A stretch of DNA of 64,000 nucleotides from assembly GCF_027596085.1 (NCBI RefSeq), contig NC_072472.1, positions 23,347,052 through 23,411,051 of the forward strand, written 5' to 3'. A program made the translations under genes and the position numbers. The notes below the pieces were generated by a model, which was given only the letters and a program-made list of their open reading frames with translations, was not told the origin of the DNA and ran no database searches. Numbering within the stretch: position 1 is the first letter of the stretch; each line of letters opens with the position of its first letter. Positions 1-32,900 of the stretch are shown piece after piece. Origin of the DNA: Anoplopoma fimbria. Its lineage: Eukaryota; Chordata; Actinopteri; Perciformes; Anoplopomatidae.

Positions 1-120
1 AATAACAACATCTAAACCTCACTGTGTTCCACATGTTTCATGAAAATGACAAGTTTATGTAATTTACATTAAAAAATGACCACAGATTTGCTATAAGATT
101 CTCTCCACTGTGTTCCTCAG

Positions 121-9307
<9,187 letters not shown>

Positions 9308-11309
9308 CCCCCTCAGCCCCTCCTACGAACAACTACTACCATCACCACCTCCACCTCAACCTTGCACTGGCAAACTTCCTGGCTGACTTACTCCCCCTAA
9401 CGCCCAGCCTGCAGCCTGCAGCCGGCTCCTGCATTGTTAATGGGAAAGCTGTGCAGATGGGAAATAATATCCTCTTTAAGCCGTTTCCTGCTTCCTTTTA
9501 AGAGGCAGATATTCCAGCAAAAGCAGGCGTGTGCATGTGTGAATGAAGGTCCTCCTGTCTCGGAGTAACGGCATTTCAGAGGATATTGTTTTGCATGGTT
9601 ATTTTATCTCATTTTATGCAACATTTTTTTTAAATCTTTTAAGCGCTTATGTGGCCTTTTTTACGGACAGAAGGGACCGATGTGGGCTGTCACTCTTTAC
9701 TTCACCGACACTGAGGGCGAAGAGTAAACTCTCCCTGCTGTAATCCATACGTTTCCTACGGTGGACCAACAGGACCAAAGATGAACAGAAGAGTGGTGTT
9801 TGTATGATTTGCACAACTTTAGTATCTTTATTTAAAGTGCAATGACAGGAGCTGCTCTTGCAACACATTCACAAAGGGAGATGAACTTTTCACTGACGTC
9901 AGTGGGAGATAGTAACGCGATTACTTTTCGACACTAATAATATGAAAATGTGGTATTTATATTGGCTCATTTAAAAATCCTTGTAAGGTTAATTCCAGGT
10001 GGAACAAGGTCAGAACAACAGCCAGATGTAATGTGCGCATGAAAGCTGTAAAACAAAGCTATCCGCAAAAAAAAAAAAAAAAAAAAAAAGTCAGCCTTGT
10101 GTTTAACAAAGACATCAGAACCAGTCGTGTATGATTGGAATACCGGCTACAGAACAGGTAACAGGTTTACATGGAACTTTAGCTACAGGAGAGCGTTTTC
10201 AAGTGATATGCAACTTTTCTTCTTTGTCTTCCTAAAAGAGTCCACCTGTACACTACTGTCATCAGCAGGGTTGTTAATGTGTCAAAAGGGAACCAGAAAG
10301 AACCTTTTATCCAGGGACTGTGACGTTACACTCGGCCATACTCGCAGCATAACGTACTAATGAAAAATCCATCCGAAATGAAATCCTCCATTCTTTTATC
10401 GGATGTTTTATTGTTTTTTTAAAAGATGTAGCTTTGAACACATGAACACGAGAACGTGTGAACGAACACCTTTGGGAGCTACCAAATAGTTTGGCTGCTT
10501 CTAATTTTTTTTTTTATCCAGCTAATGATTGTACTTTTTTGCGAGCAGCTTGTTGAAGACATTTTCTGTACATCATGTTAACTACTGTCTCTTCAATGGT
10601 CTGCTCAGAGAATGGCTGCGGCAGTGACGGACAGAACTAACAGATTGCCTTACAGTTAGTCTAAGGATGACGTTGCAGGGAAGGGACTTGTCCTCTTGGT
10701 TCCTGAGGCCGTCTCCGCCGTCACAACTGAACTGTTGGAGAGTCGAGGTTACCACCATGTTCCTGAACCATCATCTAGAAGCCTATGCACATAACACGTT
10801 AACTGAGCGTTTGCATTATTAGACTATCTGAGAATTAAAAAAACAACTCAATTTGCTGTTCGTGACACTGTCCTGCAGATGCAGTGTGGGTTGTCTTTTG
10901 TGTCCAGTAAATTAAAATACATGACAGAGCTATGATCCCTCTCTTTCACCATCATGGGTTCTGTTTTAAAACATATAAAAGCGCAGATTCGGGCTAAGGA
11001 AAATTCTGTTATTTTTTTCCTTTTCTTTATTTAAACTCTGAGGAAGAAAGGAGGGGGGTCAAGTTCCTCATGCCCAGCTACAGAGCTTATTGCAGCCTGC
11101 AAGCATTGGCTACTGTCATGCATCCAGTAAGCAGTAGGGCTGCATGTGATTAATAAACAACTTCCTGATGTTTTTTTTGTTTGTTTTTATCGGCATCTGC
11201 TCTGTGCACACAAGCCGACTGACATAGCGGTTTTTGCAGAGCGTCCGTCATTTCCCTGCAGGGATTGTAACTAATACACATATCGAGTTATTTCATTTTC
11301 AGCAATAAA
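9308..11309 (+). other. c2cd2: c2cd2 3' UTR
   Basis: About 2 kb without a coding signal follows the c2cd2 stop. A good poly(A) signal AATAAA stands at 11304-11309 and is the likely transcript end. The stretch includes a run of 23 A at 10067-10089. No other gene was seen here. The exact cleavage site is not determinable. Confidence 0.5.
10067..10089 (+). repeat. poly(A) run, 23 A
   Basis: An uninterrupted homopolymer of 23 A within the c2cd2 3' UTR. It is not preceded by a nearby poly(A) signal and is likely polymorphic in length. Confidence 0.9.
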
Positions 11310-11600
11310 TATTGATTGAATAACCGAGAATGTGGTGCCACTTTGAATGTCCAGGCTGTAGGGGATCCTCCCCAATGTTTAGCACATGATGCGTGTTTCA
11401 GTGAAAAGGAATCTCCCTGTTATTATGTCATTTTAATCTGGAAAGTCCTCAGAGGTATATTTTCACATAAAAAGTAGCCTACAATTATAGTAGGAATAAT
11501 TTAACCTGTTTTTAAAGCAAATTAAAAAAATGTACAATATTCTTAATTCAACCTTTTGTTCCGATTTATACTCTCATTTCAGGATACAAACCGTAATTTT

Positions 11601-11894
11601 GAGCCTTCCTCGTAGCACTTATTGCATTCGTATTAGTTTACTGCACTTATCCTATTCGTAGTAGTTTGTAGCACTTATTATATTCGTATTAGTCTGTTGC
11701 AATTATTGTTTTCGTAGTAATCTGCCTCTGCACTATACTTTTGCTCTGGTTTATGCTTTAAGATGCTTGTTTAAGAAAGGAGATGCACTTATGACTTCTG
11801 GTGACTAGTAGTTCTCTTGAATACCTATGTTGAATACACTTCCTGTAAGTCGCTTTGGATAAAAGCGTCTGCTAAATGACTGTAATGTAATGTA
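11601..11894 (-). repeat. ATTAC-headed teleost repeat, inverted copy
   Basis: Read on the - strand this begins with TTACATTACAGTCATTTAGC and the block TTTTATCCAAAGCGACTTAC, continues through a unique middle and ends in imperfect 27-28-bp repeats of the type ATAAGTGC..ACTAATACGAAT, then GTGCTACGAGGAAGGCTC. It is near-identical to 12113-12466 in opposite orientation and to 45648-46019. No coding frame. This head is widespread in teleost genomes as a non-autonomous repeat; I cannot place it in a class with certainty. Confidence 0.8.
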
Positions 11895-12112
11895 ATTTTG
11901 TAATTTTTTTAATGCAAAACACTTTTTTTAATGCAAAACACCACAAAAGACGGACAGTGACAGAAACACCTCGTAAAGTAGTTCAGTGCTCCGCCTCAAC
12001 CAGCTACAGCAACAACCCTGCCCACACATTAATGCATCGGTGGTAATATTCCTACAACACCATGAAAGGGTACATTCAGCATAATGAAAACTTTTAATTT
12101 TGTAGCTTAAAG

Positions 12113-12466
12113 TACATTACATGACATTACATTACAGTCATTTAGCAGACGCTTTTATCCAAAGCGACTTACAGGAAGTGTATTCAACATAGGTATTCAA
12201 GAGAACTACTAGTCACCAGAAGTCATAAGTGCATCTCCTTTCTTAAACAAGCATCTTAAAGCATAAACCAGAGCAAAAGTATAGTGCAGAGGCAAATTAC
12301 TACGAAAACAATAAGTGCAACAACTAATACGAATATAATAAGTGCTACAAACTACTACGAATAGGATAAGTGCAGTAAACAAATACGAATTCAATAAGTG
12401 CAGTGAACTAATACGAATACAGTAAGTGCAGCAACTAATACAAATGCAATAAGTGCTACGAATCAG
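12113..12466 (+). repeat. ATTAC-headed teleost repeat, direct copy
   Basis: Second copy of the same element in + orientation, about 220 bp from the inverted copy, so the pair forms a large inverted repeat between c2cd2 and prdm15. It carries one or two more of the internal 27-28-bp units than the 11601-11894 copy and ends in GTGCTACGAATCAG rather than the GGAAGGCTC ending. It sits about 200 bp upstream of the prdm15 CpG-rich promoter. Confidence 0.8.
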
Positions 12467-12644
12467 CTAAAGTACATTTCACTGATTAGTTTTTTATTGT
12501 TTCATGGTATTATATATTATATATAAGACTTTGTGGTAATTAAGACAACATGTAGCCATTATAGTGCGTTTCCATGACTTTCTTTCTTTACTTAATTACA
12601 GGACAACCTCTAATTCCCTAATTAATGCCTGATTGCACCTCTTT

Positions 12645-13035
12645 GTCTCAGCTCTGACGCGCCTACATTTCCCATAATGCACTCGGCGCGGCTCGTTTCC
12701 GGTCCTGCGCCGTTTCTGGAGCGGATTGGAACCCGGAGTCAGGATTCGCTAAATGAAGGGTGTTTTGCAGAAAAGGTAACGCGTTTCCCTCTTAATACAC
12801 GTCGAGTTCCCCGAAAATGGCGACGCAGTCCTGTAGTGGAGGTGCAGCCGGTCCGTCCGGTCCGCTCCGGGTTTCTCTGCACCGCCTCCAGCTCCGGCAG
12901 GCTGCCGTTGAAGAGCATCGACTCCGGTTTGGCGGTTCGCGTCTCCGGTCCATCCGCCATGCCGACTGTTCTTTGTTACATTTTACTGAAGACCGGCCGC
13001 TCAGATCGGAGTTAAAACCCGGCTAGCGTTTGGGA
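12645..13035 (+). promoter_or_regulatory. prdm15: prdm15 CpG-rich promoter and noncoding first exon
   Basis: The base composition changes sharply from AT-rich repeat to CpG-rich DNA, the only strong CpG cluster upstream of the prdm15 start codon. A likely noncoding first exon ends with AAAAG before the donor GTAACG at 12776; it would splice to the acceptor at 13294-13295, ten bases before the ATG. Open frames across this island on both strands look like products of GC-rich composition, not genes. The transcription start is inferred to lie near 12.66-12.70 kb. Confidence 0.65.
12663..12682 (+). promoter_or_regulatory. prdm15: ZNF143/Staf (SBS)-type promoter motif
   Basis: CTACATTTCCCATAATGCAC closely matches the known ZNF143/Staf binding sequence (C)TACAATTCCCAGAATGC. 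That motif is usually found close to transcription starts of CpG-island genes. Its position at the upstream edge of the prdm15 CpG island fits this role. Binding is inferred. Confidence 0.55.
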
Positions 13036-13304
13036 ACGACTCAAATCCTGGATCCCGTCTCCTGCCCGGACTGCATAGATTAACACGCCAACTGTATCAC
13101 TAATAATACCCAAAACATAGATCATGTTTATCATAACACACATGTGATGCATTCAAGTGTCCCAGGTTAAATGTGAAGTTCAACACTCTTGACTCAATCC
13201 TTCATAGAAATGTGCATTTTAAGCATGCTATTGAAAAATTGTTTCCTAATAATAATAATATGATATATTATTCAGATATTTTCTCCTGTTTGTAGGTTGG
13301 CATA

Positions 13305-24999
<11,695 letters not shown>

Positions 25000-25190
25000 A
25001 GCAGAGACTGGAGGTGCTGGTCACCTCACACTCACAGACGTTGTAATATAGTAGAATAGATTTTATCAATGTCACCCTGATGCCTCTCCAGCCCCATGGA
25101 AGTGAATGAAATGTAATGATTTTTTCTTATGCTGACAAAACACAGTGGCTGTTAATAACTCACATAATATTTAAAAAAAATAAAGAAATG
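25000..25190 (+). other. prdm15: prdm15 3' UTR (minimum)
   Basis: Noncoding sequence after the TAG, with the first poly(A) signal AATAAA at 25179-25184. Longer isoforms are possible because further AT-rich sequence follows without a clear border. Confidence 0.5.
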
Positions 25191-28100
25191 GTACATTTAG
25201 CCTAAATCACCTACCCTCCTCTGGAATATTTACATTTCAAACCAAAGCAGCATGTTGAACATTCAAATGCCTTACCAGCCTTTTAAACACATGCATGTCT
25301 TTAAGATAAATCTGCTGCTCAAAGAATGAAATGAACCAACCTGAAAGACACATTTGGTGCAGTGGACCGTGAAAGTGAAAACACTAATACCAGGTTATGT
25401 GGTGATACTTCACTCTTGAGATGTTATTTTTGAATGCTGTAAACTGTAATTACTGATGAGCTGGAAGAACTGGAAGAGTTTTTGTACTGTTATTTTTAAA
25501 CAAAATACCTCTTTGAAATGGTTGTTCTTTTTATTTGTCTTTGTTTATATGAACTCAGTTTGTGTGTTCAACAGTGACAACTTTCAGCAGAAACACAAGG
25601 TGTCTGAATCCTGAGCAGACCATGTCTCTCTGTTTATATCTATGTGACCGTCTGTCCTGGATCTGCTCTGATCTCAGACCAGCCAGCCTGTTTGTCCTCC
25701 ACTCAGTCAGCAGCTGATGGTTTCTCTGTAAACAGCACAATGTGAGTGTAACACACATGATCAGTCAGAGTGGATGGATGTGTGTGTGTGTGTGAGTTTA
25801 GTCATCTATCACATTCATTCAAAATCTGCAGAGAGATTGTTTGTAAAAATATTCATTCAAAAGTGTTAGAGAAACAACCGAACCAGTGAATCGAAACAAA
25901 CAGTTGAATTTACAAACGGTTTTCTTTCCCTTTGTCACATGTGTTAAATTATAAATAATATCCTCCTCAAAACACATCACTGCATCAACACATAAATCAA
26001 AACTTCCCTTCCAATCCATAACTTTACCAATAATGAGCTGTACGGCAACAGGTTCTTTTTTCGAAAAAGTATGACAAATAATCTAATAATAAAAAGCAAC
26101 AATATGGAAGAAAAAATAATATTAGTTTGGCACATGAAGAGTATAAATCATTAAACAGTAAAAACTACAAAATCAGCATCTCGTCTCTTAAATATGAAAG
26201 ATCATCAAATGTATCCATACTTAGTGTTTGCTAAATAAATCATTATTAGTATTATTTCAGTATTTTCTGTTGTAGATTTGATTTGTAAAAAAGTAAATTT
26301 CTAAATCTGAGGCAATACGGCAATAATCTTTTTCAAGATCTTGTACGTCTTTTTCTGCAGCAGCTGAAATGTATGAAGACATTTAAAACATGCTTCTTTT
26401 ACTTTACTTGCAGATGAGAAATATCTTGATTTTACACGACTATGTATCTTCATCTAAAGCAATACTCTTTTTTTCAAATTTTTAATTAAGAGACAAACAA
26501 AAAGCCACAGAAAACCATAAAATGCTCAGCTTTAAAATTTGATCGACACAGCTTTCTTCATTCTACCTTAATTTAGGTTATGTGAACTGCACAGAGATAA
26601 GAATAAACTGGGGGAGTTAAAGTTATGGAAGTTTGGAGAAATGTATAAGAGACGAATACATTTTTTTTTCTGTTACCGTATCATCGTGAGATTAAATAAA
26701 GGCACAGGATTAAGTACGGACAGAAATTTAAGCATTAGGAATGAAGTAAGGGTGTAGAAGTAAGAGAGAGAGAGAGAGACAGATCTGGACCTTCAGCATT
26801 GATAATATTTTATACGGTTGTCATTAGTATGTGAACTATGCGATGCTCTGGACGTTAGTTATAAATTATATTTCTCAAATCCAACAGTTTTAAAGCTCAT
26901 AGAAGCAACAAGATCCATTCAATTAACTCCATTTATCAGGGTTTACTCAAGCATGTGGTATTGACGACATCCGTGGAAAGAAATGCAACATCGAGAATGA
27001 AGCGCTCACTCACTCACATCGATCGAGACATCTTGTTGAAGGTGTCCAGAGGTTTTTCTGACAGCTTTCTATAGGTACAAAGCTGTTGAAACATTTTGGT
27101 ATTTTATAAAAAAGCACCAGCAGCAATAAAATGTATATTCTAGGACAGAATATTTCACATAATCATAAACCTTGTGTTTGAACACACCAAAATTCAGTCA
27201 TGGCCTTCATACTCTCCATATCTTAGACTAATGTTTAATGTTCAAACAGTGTTTGAGAGCCGGCAGAGATGTTGTAACCCAGCACTGACCTCCACAAAAG
27301 AAAAATGTCAAATTAGCTTTATCTTTATGCATATATTTTCAAAAATAGATATGTCTTTGAGAACTCTAGTCTTATCACAGAGCTAAATGCTTTAATATTA
27401 AACCTCCAGTAGGTGGCGGTAGTTAGGCAACATCTTGAGGGTGAAATGTATTGGTGTTGATAGTTTTAAATATTCACAATCACTTAAATTAATAACTTAA
27501 TATTTGTTTTCCTATGAAGACTAGCAAATACAGGTTTTTCCCAATAAGATTATCAAGATTTAGGAGAATGATTCATCTAAAACACCCAACACCTTGCAAT
27601 CAGTAGTACGCTAAATGAACAACATCACAGTTGTATGTCTACACTGCTTCAAATCAGCCCAGAGGACACCAACTGAATGATGGGAAGTGCAGTGGAAAGC
27701 AATAGGAACCATAAATCATTTGCCAGCACCTGTCTGATGTCTGGGCTGCGTGCTGCCACAAGCTGTGATTTACTGTACGGCATTCTAAAAACACCAGTTA
27801 CTGATTGTATTGATCTACCTGTTACTTTATGAGATGATTTATGATTAATTTAGCCACTTGTGCTTTCAGACCAGCAAAGCTCAAAACAAAAGAAGCACTT
27901 TTTTTCTCCCAGTGGAGAAAAGTGGATTATCCTGATTTATTCTCTTGTTCTCAATCAATTTATTCTCTTGTTCTCAATCAGAGCAGGAAAGCAGTTGAAA
28001 AAAGAGCTGATTTAATTATCACACAGATCAAAGCTGCTCCTTCATGCTAATGATCAAGAGGTGTGATGCCGCCCAAGAGAGCACTTTACATGAGGGGTGG

Positions 28101-29780
28101 GCCCCTCTGTTCTAGTCGCACGACTACTTCAGCCTTTTAACTGCTGTTCATGTTAATGCAGCAGCCTCGGGGGGCCCAAACGCTGATTTGTGCTGCAAAG
28201 ACGAGAGCCGGCAGCCTGAAAATGAAGCCTGGTTCCTCACGGACCAATGACATCTGCTTATTGTCTCGCTGATGACATATTTACACTTGGCCCTCATGCC
28301 TCGTCCTACCAGTTTCCTGCTCCAAACCTGGAGAGCAGGGTGGAGCAGGCTGACACAATGAGCTCATGTGTTATTCTGGTGTAGCAGAGGTAAATAGACA
28401 GGTGGGGTTCTTCAGTTGCTGATCACCAGAAAAGCCAACGACGATACCGAATCAATAACTGTGTCTGTGGAGATGCATTAGATTGGGTTTTTATCCTGGA
28501 TTACACTCAGGGCAAGAGGAACTGATGCACCGGAGCATCAGGTGACCCAAAAACACAATTTACATGAACAGTTTTCTGTTTTCAATCAGAATATGTTGAC
28601 ATGCAGGTTAAACAAAATGAAGGCCTGGAAACCATAGAAAAATATAAAAGGGTTACTAGGGCAAATCAAAAGAGGATCTTTTTTTCCCCATTACAGATTC
28701 ATCCTTCCCTTGTGAGATGTAATGTAAAAACAAGACCATGTGATCCTGGCCCTGAGCCCCACTAATAAATGAAATTATTTGATGGATAGTCTGACCTCTG
28801 ATCCCATATCAGGCTTTAGCATCATTTGATCCAAGTCATATTTTATGAGGTTGAATCTCGGGATGGTGGTCCAGTGCTTGTTTCTCTCTTTCTGTGGCTG
28901 GAGTCTTCACCATTTTGTTATGTTTGCAGAAATGTATTATTTGTGGGCGTAGGTTCCCCCCCCAACACACACACACACACACACAGTTCACCCCATTCAT
29001 TTTTGTACAGTCCCTACAACCAAGGTTTCTGATCTAATGAACTTGTTTTTTGAGCAAAACCTCTAAGAGTAACGATCTATAGAAGGTATAAATTACAGTT
29101 CCTTACAGGTTTTTTAGGCCTCAATTTGACATCTGACGTCTCACATTCAGAGGCTCCATGATTTGCGTGTTTGATGTCTTCCATGAACTTGCTTCATTAC
29201 ATTTATGTCGGCTGATAAAACAGCGTAGCCTGAGATAAGACTGGTTTAAGCTCCACTACATACTTGTTTTATGATAAGTAAAAAAAGTAATCATTTACAG
29301 TCTCCCCCCAGAGGACGCAGCAACGTGGATGCTCTCCTCCTTCTGACCCTGAGCTAAAATGGCATGGATCTTAATGTCACTGGAAAAAAAATAATATCAT
29401 GACAATCCTCGGCTGTTAAAAAGTACGTGACGATCCCCTTCTGCTGAGAACATGAGTCGACACATTCCCAAACGATCTGGTCAATATCACATAACACACC
29501 TTCTGTTACGTTTAAATCCCTCCTCTTACCTCTGGGGGCTCTAGTTGGATAATGGTGTACACTGGGACAAAGGTGTGTATTATGAAATGACACATTCCTG
29601 GGTTCATGGACTCCGGCTCAGTGTGAAGATATTATTCCCCCATTCATGGCAGAAACATGAGAGCGCTTGGGTCTGTGGGGCATCTGGAGAACTGACTGTG
29701 TAAGGACAGCGTGGTGCCTTGTTGTTTGTCTTGTTTCCTTAAGCTTTCCATATTTTCCACTGTGTTTCAAAACCAGGAAG
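25191..29780. other. prdm15-ripk4 intergenic region
   Basis: About 4.6 kb with no supported gene; all open frames are short, without splice context or recognisable protein. 25.8-27.6 kb is AT-rich. A GC-richer, non-repetitive stretch at about 28060-28340 has no coding frame and could be regulatory. A (CA)n run is at about 28967-28985. A (GA)n run is near 26765-26780. Confidence 0.5.
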
Positions 29781-29795
29781 TGGTGTCACAGCACT

Positions 29796-29835
29796 AGGCC
29801 CCTCCCTCTCTTCACCTGAACAGAGGGAGGGGCCT
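29796..29835. promoter_or_regulatory. ripk4: perfect 14-bp inverted repeat with GC-boxes upstream of ripk4
   Basis: The left arm AGGCCCCTCCCTCT (29796-29809) and right arm AGAGGGAGGGGCCT (29822-29835) are exact reverse complements with a 12-base spacer. Each arm holds a CCCCTCCC-type KLF/SP site, and the spacer holds a CACCTG E-box. It lies about 140 bp before the ripk4 start codon. A role as a promoter element is inferred. Confidence 0.5.
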
Positions 29836-29931
29836 CACTGATTCTGACAAGGGGAAAAAAACAAGGAAGAGCTCAGAAGCAGGCAGTTCAGTGTGTCTGT
29901 TCACAAGCCCAGATTGTGCCTCGGAGACGGA

Positions 29932-29939
29932 TATAAAAG
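29932..29939 (+). promoter_or_regulatory. ripk4: TATA-like sequence before ripk4
   Basis: TATAAAAG lies 38 bases before the ATG at 29977. If used, it would leave a 5' UTR of only about 15 bases, so it may simply be in the 5' UTR of a transcript that starts further upstream. It is weak evidence for a promoter. Confidence 0.25.
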
Positions 29940-29976
29940 AGGAGATTACCCTGCTGGTGGGTTTCTCAACGCGGAT

Positions 29977-32900
29977 ATGGACGTACCGGATTCTCCCAAT
30001 GGGAAGATGGGGCTGTTGAGGACCTTTGACTCCCCTGAGTTTGGCAGCTGGGAGAAAATAGGCTCAGGTGGATTTGGACAAGTATACAAAGTCCGGCACG
30101 TACAGTGGAAAACATGGCTGGCTATCAAGTGCCCTCCCTGCCTTCATATGGATGACAAGTAAGTTCCAGCTGTTGTCACATGGATTATCTTTAAAATGAT
30201 GAATTTATGTTTATGTAAAATTATATGAAGTTGTATAAAACAATGCTCTTGTAGAAGTTATTTCTGTTTTTACTTATGTGGTCCTTCTGAGTACCAGATC
30301 AGAGAGTCTCTAAATCTGTCTTTACCCAGCTCTCGTCTGTTAGTTTGTCTCTTGATGAACAGTTTATGAGCAGTTTAGCAGACAGAAAGAAGCTTAGTTT
30401 ACAACCATGTTGGTGAAAAATCATTCGTTGTCTGGAAGTCCTTGAGAGGTGAATACTAGGCGATGAGTGACTCACCTACTGCCAGTCTGGGCACACGGTG
30501 CCGCTATTAAAGGGGCCACAGCAGCAAATGGGAGGAAACATTTTTGGTTATCTAGGCACTGTTAAGTTGTGTTGCAGGGACCAGTGACATGTTGATTCAT
30601 CCCCTGGGAGAACCACAGCTGTTTACTTATACGAACCATACCCCAACATGAAAGGTTCCCCCGAATCAACAGTGGCGTTTTTATCTATGGGCCTCAGGGC
30701 AGGGCTGATTTAAATAAATGTGCATTTCATTAAGGGAAGCAAAGTGGTCTTTTTTTCATAGCATAACCATCTTATTTCTGCTCTGCGTGGTTATCACAGC
30801 AAAATAAATGTGTTTGTGTGAGAGTTTCCATTCTTCTTGGCTGGGTACACACTGGGTTCACCTGTTGGCTTCAGACAAATGACATATATCACCTCACAAT
30901 AACTCTCCGTGCTTCAGTCCTCTCAGAACCTGTAGTGCCACTTAAAGCATCCGCTGAACCCGAACCAAGATGTTATCATCTCTATCATCTGCAAAGTACA
31001 TAAACAGTGTCCTTTGACTGCAGCCTCCATTGACCCACGCACAGCTTCCAGCAACAGGGACTCAAAGCCACCTTTGTCTGCCTGTTGGCGGCCTCTGTGT
31101 GGCACAGACAATAAAAGAAGCCGTGGAACCGGTCTTACCGGGCCTCTCGGTTAAAGCGGGGACATTGTTTGGTTTTCTGAGGAGCTGCTGATGAGCACTT
31201 GGGATTAGATGACGGATTTAGCAAACAAGTGCTTACCCATTCTCCCATGTTTTGTTTCATTACTCCTGCCTGCCAGATTTTGGGGGCTTGTGCATCCTTC
31301 ATTTGCGCTGAAGGACAATTATAGCCGGGCTCCCTCCTAATAGAACATGACTCTTTTAGTAACCTGAGACATTTTGCACATAATAGACTCTTAGGAGCCT
31401 CTTCTGTGCTTCTGATTTCATTTCATTAATGGCAGAACAACAACAGAATTCCCCAGCCCGGCTCCCAGCTCATTCAGCCAATGCAACCGTTAGGGATTTA
31501 TCCTTCTCTCATCTGTCCTCATTAAGTGTTTGCATTTTCAAGGGGAAATGGAGATATGTGCGCTGAGGTCATGGATGACCTGCACACGTTGTGTTTGAGG
31601 CATGTCAGCGGGGCCGGTGGACTGATAAAGAGAGAGCTGTGCAAAGGTTGAGCAACTGAGAACAAGAGCTCTGTTTAAGCCTCCTGGTGCATTCCAGGCT
31701 GGGAAGGGCCTCAGGACAGTCAAGAGCTCAATCCACATACTCGGTCCGAACCGGGGTGAATGAGTTCTAGACATCTGCAGAGGTCACTGCTGAGGTAAAC
31801 GCTGGTGGACATTTCACATAGCTGGGAGCTCATTAACAGTTACATGTAATGTGCTGGAATTTGGGTTAGGACAAAAGTTATGCAAACTGTTCCAGCTCAA
31901 CGAGCAAAAGCATGACCTCAGAATCATTAGGTTAATGTTTTATGAGAAGGTAGATTTGATAAATACCCATGAGCCAATGGGTGTGGAAGGTTTGGTTCAA
32001 AACTAGCTTAAAAAGAATGTTTCATCTCATTTCAGCTGGGGTTTGTTTGCACTTCTTAATAATTTGTTAGTCACCAGCACAAGAGCCTGACTCACTGAGT
32101 CGCACAATGAAATGTCGACTGCCTGTCGAAAATGCCTAAATTTGCACTGTCTTCTAAATCACAGGGACCGTTTGGAGCTGCTGGAGGAGGCCAAGAAGAT
32201 GGAGGCCGCCAAGTTCCGATATATCCTGCCTGTGTACGGGATCTGCGACGACCCCCAGGGCCTCGTCATGGAGTACATGGAGACCGGCTCCCTGGAGACC
32301 CTGCTGGCCACCGAGCCGCTGCCCTGGGAGCTGCGCTTTCGCATCATCCACGAGACCGCGGTGGGAATGAATTTCCTCCACTGCATGAGCCCGCCGCTGC
32401 TCCACCTGGACCTGAAGCCAGCCAACATCCTGCTGGACGCTCACTATCACGTCAAGGTAGAGCGTTTGTCATGAAGTGTGGTCATTAGTGACCTTTGAAG
32501 GGCATTTCCTTTCAGCCTGCTTTGAGTGAAAACAACAACTGTGCACATGTTTGCATAAATGTCCTCACAATTGTTGATGTTATACAAAAAAACATCAAAG
32601 CGACTGCAATCTGAGGTTTTCTCCGGGAGCATGTTAAAGAATATATGACTGAGAGAAATCATCCTCAATCATCTCATTGATATTATATATAAAAACATGC
32701 TATCTAGAGTTATGATTTATTGTTTTTGTTGCTGTCTTTTATTCAAAGCTGGTTTAAAGTCAGAGTTACAGGGTTCTGGAGGGAATTCCAGATTTGAGCT
32801 TTTTTGCTATTCCCTTTCATCCATTTTAAAATGACAGCCCGTCACATGCTCTGGGCAGACAGGTGTCTCTCTCAGCCCTCTGTCCAACCTCCAAAGAGCA

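Noticed and set aside
12677..13026. Overlapping open frames of 69-112 residues on both strands
   Set aside because: They fall in the CpG-rich prdm15 promoter, show no protein similarity and overlap each other, as expected for stop-poor GC-rich DNA.
29893..29976. Longer N-terminus for RIPK4
   Set aside because: The frame is open upstream but has no ATG before 29977; the family protein starts close to the kinase domain, so the ATG at 29977 was chosen.
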